Shown: one piece after another, positions 20,438 to 29,528 of the stretch | Numbering within the stretch: the first letter of the stretch is position 1 | Layout: each line of letters opens with the position of its first letter | Assembly: GCF_009674685.1 (NCBI RefSeq) | Contig: NZ_WKJI01000002.1 | Span: 248,001-312,000, forward strand | Direction: 5' to 3' | Length of the DNA: 64,000 nucleotides | Source of the DNA: Pedobacter puniceum | GTDB taxonomy: Bacteria; Bacteroidota; Bacteroidia; Sphingobacteriales; Sphingobacteriaceae | Position numbers and translations under genes: made by a program | Notes under the pieces: model-generated | The model's input: only the letters and a program-made list of their open reading frames with translations | The model's database searches: none | What the model was told of the DNA's origin: nothing

Positions 20438-21079
20438 TTAAAAAAACACACCAATATTTATACCTATATAAGCGTTTTTCAAAGATCCATCTCCTTTTTT
20501 GATGTCTGTAAAACCATTATCAAAATTTAAACCTGCTAATATTTTGGTTCTTCCCGTAGTACTTATCTCGGCACCAGCACCAATAATGATAGAGCCTCTG
20601 TAAAAAGCAGTCTGGTTATAAATATCCCTGTTATCAGCATTGTCTGCCGTAATGGTTGATGTATTATCTTGTTTAGCTTTGATATTTAATCCATTTCCTA
20701 AACCAAACTCGCCAAAAAACTTAACCCCATTGTTATCATTAGTTAATAGTTTAAGCTTAGCAGGAATTTCTATGTATTGGAGTTTAAAAACTTGCTCAGA
20801 ATTTGTAATTCCTGCTACGGTTTCTGTTCTACCATTAATGGTGGTTAACTTTAACCCTGTGCTAAAGGCATAATTTTCTGCAAAATTTATATCTGCCAAA
20901 AGGCCATAAGAAAAACCTAATCTTACACCTTTGCCATCTACATTATCAATATCAGATTTTACCCATCCTAGAGTTGGATGTGCTGTTAATCCTAATTTAA
21001 AAGCTGGTTCTTCCTCATCTTGGGCTAAAACACAAAAACTTAAAAATAGAAAGGGAAATAGTAATAATATCTTTTTCAT
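20438..21079 (-). CDS. Outer-membrane beta-barrel protein (PorT/OMP_b-brl_2-like)
   Basis: 213 residues with a signal peptide (cleavage after about CVLAQ). Amphipathic strands alternate in the OMP_b-brl_2 manner (FSYGLLADINFAENYAFSTGLKL, LQYIEIPAKLKL, IIIGAGAEIS) and the protein ends in an aromatic residue (GVFF), which is normal for outer-membrane insertion. The small barrel resembles the broad PorT-like family, but this does not show that it is the T9SS component PorT/SprT. It is divergent from gldB with only 26 bp between the starts. Confidence 0.75.
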   Translation of the reverse strand: MKKILLLFPFLFLSFCVLAQDEEEPAFKLGLTAHPTLGWVKSDIDNVDGKGVRLGFSYGLLADINFAENYAFSTGLKLTTINGRTETVAGITNSEQVFKLQYIEIPAKLKLLTNDNNGVKFFGEFGLGNGLNIKAKQDNTSTITADNADNRDIYNQTAFYRGSIIIGAGAEISTTGRTKILAGLNFDNGFTDIKKGDGSLKNAYIGINIGVFF

Positions 21080-21105
21080 AACTTCGGTAATTAAAAATTA
21101 GTCTG

Positions 21106-22152
21106 ATGATTCTTAAAGCAAAAATCTGTCCCAAAAGTACTTTTTTTTTTCTGATATGCTTGTTTGCTTGTATTTCATGTAAACAAGAAAATAAAGTAGA
21201 TGTAAGCAATATTAAAGTAGACCTTAAAATCAAAAGATTTGATCAAGACTTAGCTAAAGTAAATCCGAACCAGCTTGCTACAGCCTTACCTCAATTACAA
21301 AAAGAATATGGGGCTTTTTATCAAGATTATTTTGAGAAAATCTTAAATACCGGACCAACATCTGACACCACTTATTATCCAGTTGTAAAAGATATTTTAT
21401 CAGGTGCTCCTTATCAAGATTTACAAAAAGAAACCCAAGCAGTTTATCCAAATTTAGATGCTCAAATCCCTAAACTTACAGATGCTTTTAAACATGTTAA
21501 ATATTACTATCCAGAAATAAAAATACCTACGCTTATTACCTACATTTCGGGCTTTCAGGTACAAACGCCCATCGGTGAAAACTATATTGGTATAGGTTTA
21601 GATATGTTTTTAGGCAGTAATTCTAAGTTTTATCCAGCACTGGTAGAAAGTATTCCTATGTATATCAGTAAAAGGTTTACACCTGATAATATCACTCCAA
21701 GGGTAATGGAAGTATTGGCCCGCGAAGAGTTATTTCCAGAATCAGATGCAGAGAAAAGCTTATTGGATAAAATGATTTACAATGGAAAGATTCTTTATTT
21801 TTTAAGTAAAGTACAACCTCATGTTGCTGATAGTGTGCTTATTGGTTATACCAAAGCACAGGCCGAGTGGGCGAGCAATTTCGAGTCTGATATTTGGGCC
21901 TATTTTTTAAGTGAAGATTTACTTTATGATACCGATTATTTAAAAATACAGAAATACTTATCAGAAGCACCATTTACACCTGGCTTGGGCGATAAAAATA
22001 ATTCTGCACCAAAACTTGGATTATTTATTGGCTGGCAAATTGTAAAGCATTATATGCAAGAAAATCCTGAAACAACTTTACAAAATCTGATGTTAGAAAA
22101 AGACTATCAGAAAATTTTAAAGGATTCTAAATACAGGCCCAATCAAAAATGA
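21106..22152 (+). CDS. gldB: Gliding motility lipoprotein GldB
   Basis: 348 residues, with a lipoprotein signal peptide whose lipidated Cys is probably Cys25 (ACISCK). The body has the GldB pattern: VDLKIKRFDQDL, the YGAFYQDYFEKIL region, IGIGLDMFLG and the C-terminal PGLGDKNNSAPKLGLFIGW. GldB is required for gliding and T9SS function in Flavobacterium; its exact role is unresolved. A run of ten T (21141-21150) lies inside the signal-peptide codons. The next gene's ATG overlaps its stop (ATGA), so the two are translationally coupled. No gldC follows here. Confidence 0.88.
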   Translation: MILKAKICPKSTFFFLICLFACISCKQENKVDVSNIKVDLKIKRFDQDLAKVNPNQLATALPQLQKEYGAFYQDYFEKILNTGPTSDTTYYPVVKDILSGAPYQDLQKETQAVYPNLDAQIPKLTDAFKHVKYYYPEIKIPTLITYISGFQVQTPIGENYIGIGLDMFLGSNSKFYPALVESIPMYISKRFTPDNITPRVMEVLAREELFPESDAEKSLLDKMIYNGKILYFLSKVQPHVADSVLIGYTKAQAEWASNFESDIWAYFLSEDLLYDTDYLKIQKYLSEAPFTPGLGDKNNSAPKLGLFIGWQIVKHYMQENPETTLQNLMLEKDYQKILKDSKYRPNQK

Positions 22153-22937
22153 AAATAGGTATAGTTTTAAGTGGAGGCGGGATAAGAGGAATTGCTCATT
22201 TAGGTGTTTTAAAAGCTCTTAAAGAAAAGAAAATCCCTATCCATCAAATTACAGGTACAAGTGCCGGAGCTATTGCAGGTGCTTTATTTGCTAATGGAAT
22301 TGACCCTTACGATGCACTAACCATCTTCAAAAAAACGCAACTACTTCGCTTATTTAGACTAGCCATTGGACGTCCGGCACTTTTGAAGCTAGAATCAACT
22401 TTTTCATTATTTTTAGATTACCTCCCGCATGATAGCTTTGAGAAACTAAAAATACCTTTAACCGTTACTGCAACTAATTTTAATACGGGTAAGCTCACTT
22501 ATTTTAACTCGGGCACTTTAATTGATAAGGTAATGGCTTCTAGTTGTATACCAGGAATTTTTAGTCCCATAGAAATAGAAGGTGATTTTTATGTTGATGG
22601 TGGTGTGCTTAATAATTTCCCTTTAGAGCCTTTACAAAATAATTGCGATTACATTATTGGTTCATCTTGCAACCATTTACCTGAAATAAAAAAGCTACGT
22701 AACATGAAACATGTTATTGAAAGAGCTGCTACTTTATCTACCAATCATGATATGGAAGAAAAAAGGAAAGGAGTAAATATATTAATTGAACCGCATGGTT
22801 TAGGCGAAACCGGTATTTTTGAGATTAGCAGAGCTGAAGAAATATTTTGGATAGCACATGAAGAAGCGCTAAAACAAATACGCGAAAGTGAATCTTTAAC
22901 GCAAATTATCTTGGGCTTAAAAAAGAAAAAGCCCTGA
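22149..22937 (+). CDS. Patatin-like phospholipase
   Basis: 262 residues without a signal peptide. It shows the patatin oxyanion hole SGGGIRG (8-14), the nucleophile elbow GTSAG (Ser41 region) and the catalytic Asp in DGGVLNNFP, forming a Ser-Asp dyad. It is expected to hydrolyse acyl esters of membrane lipids at the inner face of the membrane. Its start overlaps the gldB stop by four bases and it is the last gene before a hairpin. RssA-like short patatins of about 260 residues fit this length. Confidence 0.9.
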   Translation: MKIGIVLSGGGIRGIAHLGVLKALKEKKIPIHQITGTSAGAIAGALFANGIDPYDALTIFKKTQLLRLFRLAIGRPALLKLESTFSLFLDYLPHDSFEKLKIPLTVTATNFNTGKLTYFNSGTLIDKVMASSCIPGIFSPIEIEGDFYVDGGVLNNFPLEPLQNNCDYIIGSSCNHLPEIKKLRNMKHVIERAATLSTNHDMEEKRKGVNILIEPHGLGETGIFEISRAEEIFWIAHEEALKQIRESESLTQIILGLKKKKP

Positions 22938-22953
22938 GAACCTCAGAGCTTTT
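22928..22953 (+). terminator. Hairpin terminator of the gldB-patatin operon
   Basis: Stem CTGAG/CTCAG (22934-22938, 22942-22946) extended past one mismatch by AAAGC/GCTTT, followed by T. The hairpin overlaps the patatin stop codon. Confidence 0.6.
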
Positions 22954-22973
22954 ACCTAATATTTTAATTTTTA

Positions 22974-23159
22974 TTAACCTTTTAAGATTTTGAAAACACC
23001 ACCTATAGAGATGAAAGAACCTATAAAAGTTAAAGCCCATCCAAGTAAATCTACAACTGTAGAATGCTCTATAAATTGTTTAATGTATACACCAAATAGA
23101 GTTACAAAAACTCCTAAGATAATTACTTTATAATGAGAAGGGTTATTTGCGTTTACCAT
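22974..23159 (-). CDS. Small two-helix membrane protein, unknown
   Basis: 61 residues: a short polar start (MVNANNPSHYK), a first helix (VIILGVFVTLFGVYI), a polar linker (KQFIEHSTVVD) and a second glycine-containing helix (LLGWALTFIGSFISIGGVFKIL) with a Lys-Gly end. I do not recognise the family. The clean hydrophobic pattern and a start and stop fitting the gap between neighbours argue that it is real. It is convergent with the patatin gene. Confidence 0.6.
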   Translation of the reverse strand: MVNANNPSHYKVIILGVFVTLFGVYIKQFIEHSTVVDLLGWALTFIGSFISIGGVFKILKG

Positions 23160-23273
23160 AACTTAAATATTAAAGCTTTATGCTGCAAAAATATAAAATA
23201 GTTAGATATAGTCGCTAATTTATTTCACAAAATTGTAGCGTATAAACATTAGAAAACGTAAAGCCTTTAAAAT

Positions 23274-23729
23274 ATGATTATGAAAATTATATATCCTCTA
23301 TTTATTTTAAGCATTTTCATGATGTCTTGTAATAATCAAGAGAATGATAAGATTTGTCCAACGGCTTTGTGCGCTCCTCCTACTCAAAATTTAAGACTTA
23401 AAATAACAGATAAAGGCTTGAGTAATCTTATTTTTAATACAGGCAGACTACAACAGGCAGATTTAAGTATTTATAGCTTTAGATTAAAAGAAAATATCAG
23501 CTTTAATGTTGATAGTACGATAAGTACAACCAGGTATATCAGTTTTAAAACAAGCATCTCAGACGAATTTATCATTAAAGTTGGCACTGTTTTGTCTGAT
23601 ACTTTAAAAGTTGAAACTAAATTTTTAGATAAAGATTGTTGTGGTACTTTACAAATTACCAAACTTTCTTTTAATAACAAAGTACTACCACTTACAGCCG
23701 ATAATACCATCGTTTGGGAAAAACCTTAA
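23274..23729 (+). CDS. Hypothetical lipoprotein
   Basis: 151 residues with a lipoprotein signal peptide (hydrophobic FILSIFMMSC, lipidated Cys at about 19; translation could also start at the second ATG, 23280). The mature protein is beta-rich with a Cys pair (CPTALCAPP) near the N-terminus and another (DKDCCGTL) near the C-terminus, which may form disulfides in the periplasm. I do not recognise the family. It is monocistronic with a strong terminator behind it. Confidence 0.65.
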   Translation: MIMKIIYPLFILSIFMMSCNNQENDKICPTALCAPPTQNLRLKITDKGLSNLIFNTGRLQQADLSIYSFRLKENISFNVDSTISTTRYISFKTSISDEFIIKVGTVLSDTLKVETKFLDKDCCGTLQITKLSFNNKVLPLTADNTIVWEKP

Positions 23730-23754
23730 CAATATATATTTATACATTAACCTT

Positions 23755-23793
23755 AACGCCTCTTTAACCATCATGGTAAAGAGGTGTTTTTTT
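23755..23793 (+). terminator. Terminator of the 23274-23729 lipoprotein gene
   Basis: A long imperfect stem: AACGCCTCTTTAACCA from 23755 pairs with TGGTAAAGAGGTGTTT from 23774, followed by T to 23793. It starts 26 bases after the stop. Confidence 0.8.
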
Positions 23794-23834
23794 ATTCCTA
23801 TTTGCAAGGATGCTGAAACAAAGAACCTTAAAAT

Positions 23835-23868
23835 AAAAAAAGAGGTTAGAAAACTAACCTCTTTTTTA
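23835..23868. terminator. Bidirectional terminator at the end of the ATP synthase operon
   Basis: A perfect 9-bp stem AGAGGTTAG (23841-23849) / CTAACCTCT (23854-23862) with an AAAA loop, flanked by A6 on the left and T6 on the right. It can stop transcripts from both sides and lies 21 bases past the atpG stop. Confidence 0.85.
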
Positions 23869-23889
23869 CTTAATATCTGTTTACTAATC

Positions 23890-24771
23890 TTATCCGTTAG
23901 ATAATGCTGCTGCACCACTCACAATCTCAGAAAGTTCTGTAGTAATTGCAGCCTGACGAGCTTGGTTATAAGCTAATTTCAATTTTTTAAGCAAATCTCC
24001 AGCGTTATCAGTTGCTTTATCCATAGCAGTCATCCTTGCACCATGTTCAGAAGCGTGAGAATCTAAAACAGCTTTGTAAAGTTGTATTTTGATATTTTTA
24101 GGAATCAATTGCTCTACAATTTCTTCTTTAGAAGGTTCAAGGATATAATCTGTATTTGAAACTTGATTTTCAGAACGCTCTGCTTTAGGCACTGGTAATA
24201 ATTGTTCTACAGTTAAAATCTGCATTGCTGCATTTTTAAACTGGTTATAAACAACTTCTACTTTATCAAATTGGCCTTTAACAAAAGCATCCATCACGCT
24301 TTCTGTAATAACAGAAACGTTTTCAAAATTAAGATCCGAGTAAAGCTCATTATTGTTACCAATAACATTATAATTACGCTTCTCGTAATAATCTTGAGCT
24401 TTTTTACCAATAGCTATGATATGCAGATTACCGCTTTTGTGGTAAGAATCATACTTTTCTGCTATTAAATTATTAGCAGTTTTAATTGCATTTGTATTAA
24501 AAGCTCCGGCTAAACCACGGTTAGAAGTTACTACAATTAATAGTACATTTTTCACTTCCCTTTCCTGAGTGTATACAGATACCCCATCTTCTAAACTAGC
24601 AGAAAGATTAGCTAAAATCTCTTTTAGTTTGTTAGCATAAGGACGTAATTGTATAATAGCGTTAGTAGCTCTTTTTAACTTAGCAGCCGAAACCATTTTC
24701 ATAGCTTTGGTAATCTGCTGAGTAGAACTTACAGATGCAATTCTAATTCTTACTTCTTTTAAATTTGCCAT
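23890..24771 (-). CDS. atpG: ATP synthase gamma subunit
   Basis: 293 residues, the rotor shaft of F1. The N-terminal helix NLKEVRIRIASVSSTQQITKAMKMVSAAKL and the C-terminal signature AMDKATDNAGDLLKKLKLAYNQARQAAITTEL-type helix are characteristic; the pair forms the coiled-coil that turns in the alpha3beta3 ring. The middle SNRGLAGAFN strand is also typical. It is the last gene of the operon, separated from atpA by a 78-bp spacer containing inverted repeats and followed by a terminator. No beta or epsilon gene follows. Confidence 0.96.
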   Translation of the reverse strand: MANLKEVRIRIASVSSTQQITKAMKMVSAAKLKRATNAIIQLRPYANKLKEILANLSASLEDGVSVYTQEREVKNVLLIVVTSNRGLAGAFNTNAIKTANNLIAEKYDSYHKSGNLHIIAIGKKAQDYYEKRNYNVIGNNNELYSDLNFENVSVITESVMDAFVKGQFDKVEVVYNQFKNAAMQILTVEQLLPVPKAERSENQVSNTDYILEPSKEEIVEQLIPKNIKIQLYKAVLDSHASEHGARMTAMDKATDNAGDLLKKLKLAYNQARQAAITTELSEIVSGAAALSNG

Positions 24772-24776
24772 TTTCT

Positions 24777-24845
24777 AGTATTGAGAATTGAGTAGTGAGT
24801 ATTGCGATTGATTTACTATATACACGATACACCCTACTCAATACT
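24777..24845. repeat. Inverted and short direct repeats in the atpA-atpG spacer
   Basis: AGTATTGAG (24777-24785), AATTGAGTAG (to 24795) and GAGTATTG (to 24804) are near-direct repeats; CTACTCAATACT (24834-24845) is the inverted counterpart. In the minus-strand mRNA these could form a hairpin between atpA and atpG. No T run follows. Confidence 0.5.
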
Positions 24846-24849
24846 AAAA

Positions 24850-26424
24850 TTAATATTTATCAGAAACCTCTTTTGCTACTGTTTCTAAAACACCTGTTAG
24901 GCTATCATCAAATTTACCAGCTTTTAAAGCAGCTAAAACTTCTGGATGACGTTGCTCTAATTGTGTTGTATACTCCAATTCAAATTCTCTTACTTTGTTT
25001 ACTGGTACATTTCTCATTAAATTCTTAGTACCAGCGTAAATAATAGCAACTTGTTTTTCAACCGTTACCGGAGAAAACTGACCTTGCTTCAAGATTTCTA
25101 CGTTACGAGCTCCTTTATCTAAAACCAATTTAGTTGATGCATCTAAATCTGAACCAAATTTAGAGAATGCCTCTAACTCACGATATTGTGCTTGGTCTAA
25201 TTTTAATGTACCAGCAACTTTCTTCATTGATTTAATTTGAGCGTTACCACCTACACGTGATACAGAAATACCAACGTTAATAGCCGGACGAACACCCGCG
25301 TTAAATAAGTTGGACTCTAAGAATATCTGACCATCAGTAATCGAAATTACGTTAGTTGGGATATAAGCAGAAACGTCACCAGCTTGAGTTTCGATAATTG
25401 GTAATGCCGTTAAAGAACCACCACCTTTTACAATACCCTTGATAGACTCAGGTAAATCGTTCATTTGTTGAGCGATTGAATCATTAGAGTTGATTTTTGC
25501 AGCTCTTTCTAACAAACGACTGTGAAGATAGAAAACGTCTCCAGGATAAGCCTCACGACCAGGAGGACGTTTCAATAATAACGATACCTCACGGTAAGCT
25601 ACTGCTTGTTTAGATAAATCATCATAAACAATTAAAGCCGGTTTACCTGTATCACGGAAGAACTCACCAATAGCAGCACCTGCAAATGGAGCATAGAATT
25701 GCATTGGAGCAGGATCTGAAGCTGATGCTGAAACTACAATGGTATAAGCCATTGCACCTTTTTCTTCTAACGCTTTAACAACGTTTGCTACAGTACTTGC
25801 TTTTTGACCAATAGCTACATATATACAAAATACAGGTTGTCCTGCATCGTAAAATTCTTTTTGATTGATGATAGTATCAATACATACTGCTGATTTACCA
25901 GTTTGACGGTCACCGATAACCAACTCACGCTGACCACGACCAATAGGAATCATCGCATCAATAGCTTTAATACCTGTTTGTAGTGGCTCTGTTACTGGCT
26001 GACGATAGATAACACCCGGTGCTTTACGCTCTAAAGGCATTTCATAAGTTGTACCTGTAATAGGTCCTTTACCATCAATTGGCTGACCAAGAGTGTTAAC
26101 TACACGACCAAGCATACCTTCACCTACATTAATAGATGCGATACGTTTTGTTCTTTTAATGGTATCACCTTCTTTAATCTCGTCAGAAGCACCTAACAAT
26201 ACCACCCCAACATTATCTTCTTCAAGATTTAGTACAATACCTTGTAAACCAGTTTCAAACTCAACTAGCTCACCAGCTTGTACTTTAGTTAAACCATAAA
26301 CACGGGCAATACCGTCACCCACTTGGAGTACAGTACCAACCTCTTCTAATTCAGTTTCAGACTTGAATCCCGACAATTGCTGACGTAAAATCGCCGAAAC
26401 TTCATCTGGTCTTACCTCTACCAT
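24850..26424 (-). CDS. atpA: ATP synthase alpha subunit
   Basis: 524 residues, the non-catalytic nucleotide-binding subunit of F1. The P-loop GDRQTGKSA, the VYVAIGQK-type strand (here [12 protein letters not shown]), the [12 protein letters not shown] segment and the alpha/beta signature [13 protein letters not shown] are all present. It lies between atpH (47 bases upstream) and atpG. The start [16 protein letters not shown] is the usual N-terminus. Confidence 0.97.
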   Translation of the reverse strand: MVEVRPDEVSAILRQQLSGFKSETELEEVGTVLQVGDGIARVYGLTKVQAGELVEFETGLQGIVLNLEEDNVGVVLLGASDEIKEGDTIKRTKRIASINVGEGMLGRVVNTLGQPIDGKGPITGTTYEMPLERKAPGVIYRQPVTEPLQTGIKAIDAMIPIGRGQRELVIGDRQTGKSAVCIDTIINQKEFYDAGQPVFCIYVAIGQKASTVANVVKALEEKGAMAYTIVVSASASDPAPMQFYAPFAGAAIGEFFRDTGKPALIVYDDLSKQAVAYREVSLLLKRPPGREAYPGDVFYLHSRLLERAAKINSNDSIAQQMNDLPESIKGIVKGGGSLTALPIIETQAGDVSAYIPTNVISITDGQIFLESNLFNAGVRPAINVGISVSRVGGNAQIKSMKKVAGTLKLDQAQYRELEAFSKFGSDLDASTKLVLDKGARNVEILKQGQFSPVTVEKQVAIIYAGTKNLMRNVPVNKVREFELEYTTQLEQRHPEVLAALKAGKFDDSLTGVLETVAKEVSDKY

Positions 26425-26471
26425 CTTTTATTTATTTAAGATATTAATTTTAATTTTTCTACTTAATTAGC

Positions 26472-27020
26472 TTACGCTACTACTCTTTGTGCAAAATCTT
26501 TTTTAAGTTGATTTAACTTACTTGAAATACTAGCATCAAATTGCTTATCTCCAACAGTTAAAACAAAACCACCAATTAAACTTTCGTCTATAGTAGCATT
26601 TAATATAACCTCGCCACCTGTAACTTCTTTTACTTTAGCAATGATATCTGCTTTTGCAGTATCTGATAAAGCTACTGCTGAAGTTACTTTAGCTGTTACA
26701 ATGTTTCTATATTGATTGTATTGATTTAGAAATTCTTTAGAAGTTCCAAATAGCACTTCTGCTCTTCCTTTATCAATAAGAATTTTAAGAAAAGCTTTTG
26801 TTGTAGCATGTACTTTATCTCCAAATAATGCAACCAAAATGCTATTTTTCTTACTTATTGGGATAATTGGATTTTTAAGTACAGTTTGCAATTCAATACT
26901 AGCTTTAACTGTATCTACAAATAATTGCATATCACCTTTTATCTGCTCCAAAGCATTTTGCTCTATTGCAAGATCTATAAGTGATTTAGCGTATCTTGAT
27001 GCTACTTTAATTTCTGACAT
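26472..27020 (-). CDS. atpH: ATP synthase delta subunit
   Basis: 182 residues; the delta/OSCP stalk subunit linking F1 to the b stator. It begins with VASRYAKSLIDLAIEQ, the normal start of the helical domain, and ends with the family pattern VTGGEVILNATIDESLIGGFVLTVGDKQFDASI. It lies between atpF and atpA, the standard order. The spacers on both sides are 47 and 77 bases, longer than usual and AT-rich, with simple AATTCAAAAATCAAA-type repeats on the atpF side. Confidence 0.95.
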   Translation of the reverse strand: MSEIKVASRYAKSLIDLAIEQNALEQIKGDMQLFVDTVKASIELQTVLKNPIIPISKKNSILVALFGDKVHATTKAFLKILIDKGRAEVLFGTSKEFLNQYNQYRNIVTAKVTSAVALSDTAKADIIAKVKEVTGGEVILNATIDESLIGGFVLTVGDKQFDASISSKLNQLKKDFAQRVVA

Positions 27021-27097
27021 TTTTTTAAAAGTTTAATTCAAAAATCAAAATTCAAAAACCTAAATATCGCTTTGAATTTTTAATTTTTACTTTCTAT

Positions 27098-27592
27098 TTA
27101 GCTCAGCTTAACATCCTTTAATAACTCGCCAACAAGTTCTTCTTGCTTTTGCTTGTCATTAAATTGCTGACGCATAATTTTTTCTGCAATTTCTAAAGAT
27201 AAAGAAGCAACTTGGTTTTTAACCTCATCTAAAGCAGCTATCTTTTGGTTGTTAATCTCTAGCTTTGCTTTTTCAATTAATTTAGCACCTTCTGTCTGAG
27301 CCTGTGTTTTAGCTTCATTAACAATCTGGTCTTTAATTTCTTTAGCTTCTTTTAAGATAGCATCACGCTCTGCTTTAGCTTGTTTTAAAAGGGCCTCATT
27401 TTCGTTTGATAAACGAGCCATTTCTTGCTTAGCTAATTCTGCTTTATTTAAAGCATCTTCAATAGAACGCTCACGCTCATGAATAGCGCCTAACATTGGC
27501 TTCCATGCTAATTTCTTTAAAATAACAAGTAAAATTAGAAAGGATACTAATGTCCAAAAAACCAATCCAATACTAGGAGTTACTAATTCCAT
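27098..27592 (-). CDS. atpF: ATP synthase b subunit
   Basis: 164 residues; the stator stalk. A single N-terminal membrane helix (IGLVFWTLVSFLILLVILKKLAWKP-type) leads into a long charged coiled coil (ALNKAELAKQEMARLSNENE, KAERDAILKEAKEIKDQI) that reaches delta. It lies downstream of atpE, but a terminator-like hairpin stands between them, so it is probably expressed at a lower level than the c subunit. Confidence 0.95.
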   Translation of the reverse strand: MELVTPSIGLVFWTLVSFLILLVILKKLAWKPMLGAIHERERSIEDALNKAELAKQEMARLSNENEALLKQAKAERDAILKEAKEIKDQIVNEAKTQAQTEGAKLIEKAKLEINNQKIAALDEVKNQVASLSLEIAEKIMRQQFNDKQKQEELVGELLKDVKLS

Positions 27593-27626
27593 AAAAATTT
27601 ATATATGTTGTTACTAATGAATGTCT

Positions 27627-27671
27627 TTTTAAAAAACCGGAAATACAGCCAATCGCTAGATTTCCGGTTTT
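27627..27671 (-). terminator. Intra-operon hairpin between atpE and atpF (attenuator-like)
   Basis: A perfect 12-bp stem, AAAACCGGAAAT (27633-27644) with ATTTCCGGTTTT (27660-27671), loop of 15. Read on the minus strand it is followed by T (27636-27627 region), and it begins 18 bases after the atpE stop. It has the form of a rho-independent terminator but stands inside the operon, which fits partial termination after the multi-copy c subunit. Confidence 0.7.
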
Positions 27672-27688
27672 ATTAGCGATAATTCTCC

Positions 27689-27913
<225 letters not shown>

Positions 27914-28023
27914 TTATTATATGATTGTTAAACAAAATGTTTCTAAATATTTAGTTGGTTAGTTTATTAGTTGAATAGTTTCTTAGAAAAAACCTCACTA
28001 TTCATCTAAATTTTATTAACCCT

Positions 28024-29124
28024 CTAATGGTGATGCTCTTCTACAGCTGTACCAATAAACAATGCCGTAAGCATCGTAAAGATAAAAGCTTGTAAGAAAG
28101 CAACTAAAAGCTCTAATACATCCATAAACAAAACGAAAGCAACTGAAACAGGAGCGATAGCTAATGTTTTAAAGATGAAAATAAGAGATATTAAACTTAA
28201 TACGATAATGTGACCAGCTGTAATGTTTGCAAACAAACGAACCATTAAGGCGAAAGGCTTAGAGAAAACTCCAATAATTTCTACCACCCACATGATAGGT
28301 AATAACCAAAAAGGAACATCTGGCTTAAAGATGTGAGCCCAGTAGTATTTATTACCGTTGATATTTACAACAATAAGAACAATAAACGCTAGCACCATAG
28401 TAACCGCTATATTACCAGTTACGTTTGCACTACCAGGGAAAATAGGAACCAAACCTAGCAAGTTATTAAACCATATAAAAAAGAATATAGTTAATAAAAG
28501 AGGCATAAATTTCTCGTATTTGTATCCAATATTAGGACGAGCAATATCATCTCTAACAAATACAATTAATGGCTCTAACCAAGACTGTAAACCTTTAGGT
28601 GCTTTCCCTACACGTTTTTTGTAAGAGCCTGCAACACTAATAAAAATCACTGAAATTAAAATAACTGATATAAACATAGCAGCTACGTTCTTAGTGATAG
28701 AAAAATCTAAAATAGAAACTGATTCATCAACAGTGCCGTCAGCTTTTAAAGCTTTAATATGCTCATGCTCATTTACGTATGTATAATATTTACCAGCGTA
28801 TGGTTTTGGTGCATGATGCTCATCCATTAAATTAGCTGAAGAAAAAACTTCTAAACCTTGAGGAGTGTATAAAATAACTGGAAGAGGTAAACTTGTATGA
28901 CCCCATAAGTGCCAGCTATGCCCATCGCTAATGTGCTCCAATATAGTTACTGTTGGATCAAATTTTTCTTCTGCTACAGCATGATGTCCTGCTTCTGCTC
29001 CTGCCGGTTCAATGGTTGCATTTTCTTGATTTGAATAGGCATTAAATGACAAAAACGCTAAGAAAAGTGCGAATAACGCCTTTAATCCAAAATTTTTATA
29101 ATTTAAAATGTGGCTAAAATCCAT
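28024..29124 (-). CDS. atpB: ATP synthase a subunit
   Basis: 366 residues, about 100 more than the E. coli subunit. The core is normal: WLEPLIVFVRDDIARPNIG, the stator Arg in ALMVRLFANITAGHI, and the C-terminal helices of the proton half-channels. The extra sequence is an N-terminal region of about 140 residues with a signal-peptide-like segment (LKALFALFLAFLSFNAYS) and His-rich stretches (AGHHAVAEE, GHSWHLWGH); the protein also ends in EEHHH. Long a subunits of this kind occur in Bacteroidota. It is followed by atpE at 119 bases. Confidence 0.94.
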   Translation of the reverse strand: MDFSHILNYKNFGLKALFALFLAFLSFNAYSNQENATIEPAGAEAGHHAVAEEKFDPTVTILEHISDGHSWHLWGHTSLPLPVILYTPQGLEVFSSANLMDEHHAPKPYAGKYYTYVNEHEHIKALKADGTVDESVSILDFSITKNVAAMFISVILISVIFISVAGSYKKRVGKAPKGLQSWLEPLIVFVRDDIARPNIGYKYEKFMPLLLTIFFFIWFNNLLGLVPIFPGSANVTGNIAVTMVLAFIVLIVVNINGNKYYWAHIFKPDVPFWLLPIMWVVEIIGVFSKPFALMVRLFANITAGHIIVLSLISLIFIFKTLAIAPVSVAFVLFMDVLELLVAFLQAFIFTMLTALFIGTAVEEHHH

Positions 29125-29138
29125 TGATTCCGTGTTTT

Positions 29139-29528
29139 TTACTTTTTAATTTGGTGGCGCAAGTTAAGTAACAAACAATAAATTTCAAAGGTCGTAAAGG
29201 ATAAATAAATAGAAAAAAAATTTATCACGAATAAAATAGGGTCTATTTTAAACTTATTGAGATAGAAAAGCACCACTATCATACTGATTAACAGTCTAAT
29301 AACTATAGCCCCCATCACAACAAAAACTTGCCCCTCACCTCCTTTTTTTATCCCAATATAAGAAACAAAGAAAACCATAAGGGTAATGACCGCCATAAAA
29401 CTAAATATCACCCAAAATTTAGGGATAAAAAACGCTGCTAAACCTAATGGCCCTTGAAGCAAGCTAGCCAAGCCAATTAAGAAAATTGTGAAGATGGTAA
29501 ACCAGATAAAAAATTTTGAAAGACTCAA
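29139..29528 (-). CDS. AtpI-like membrane protein of the ATP synthase operon
   Basis: 129 residues with four hydrophobic helices (FFIWFTIFTIFLIGLAS, FWVIFSFMAVITLMVFFVS, VFVVMGAIVIRLLISMIVVLFYL, LFVINFFSIYLSFTTFEIY) and a basic end. Position directly before atpB (14 bases) and topology fit the ATP synthase I (AtpI) type of assembly factor for the c ring, although sequence similarity is not obvious by eye. Its start overlaps the stop of the AtpZ-like gene by four bases. Confidence 0.7.
   Translation of the reverse strand: MSLSKFFIWFTIFTIFLIGLASLLQGPLGLAAFFIPKFWVIFSFMAVITLMVFFVSYIGIKKGGEGQVFVVMGAIVIRLLISMIVVLFYLNKFKIDPILFVINFFSIYLSFTTFEIYCLLLNLRHQIKK

Noticed and set aside
23641-23904. Overlapping frames on both strands between the lipoprotein gene and atpG
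   Set aside because: They run through two clear terminator hairpins and lack any protein signature.
24795-25028. 77-residue frame antisense to the end of atpA
   Set aside because: It begins in the repeat spacer and overlaps atpA; Leu-rich low complexity only.
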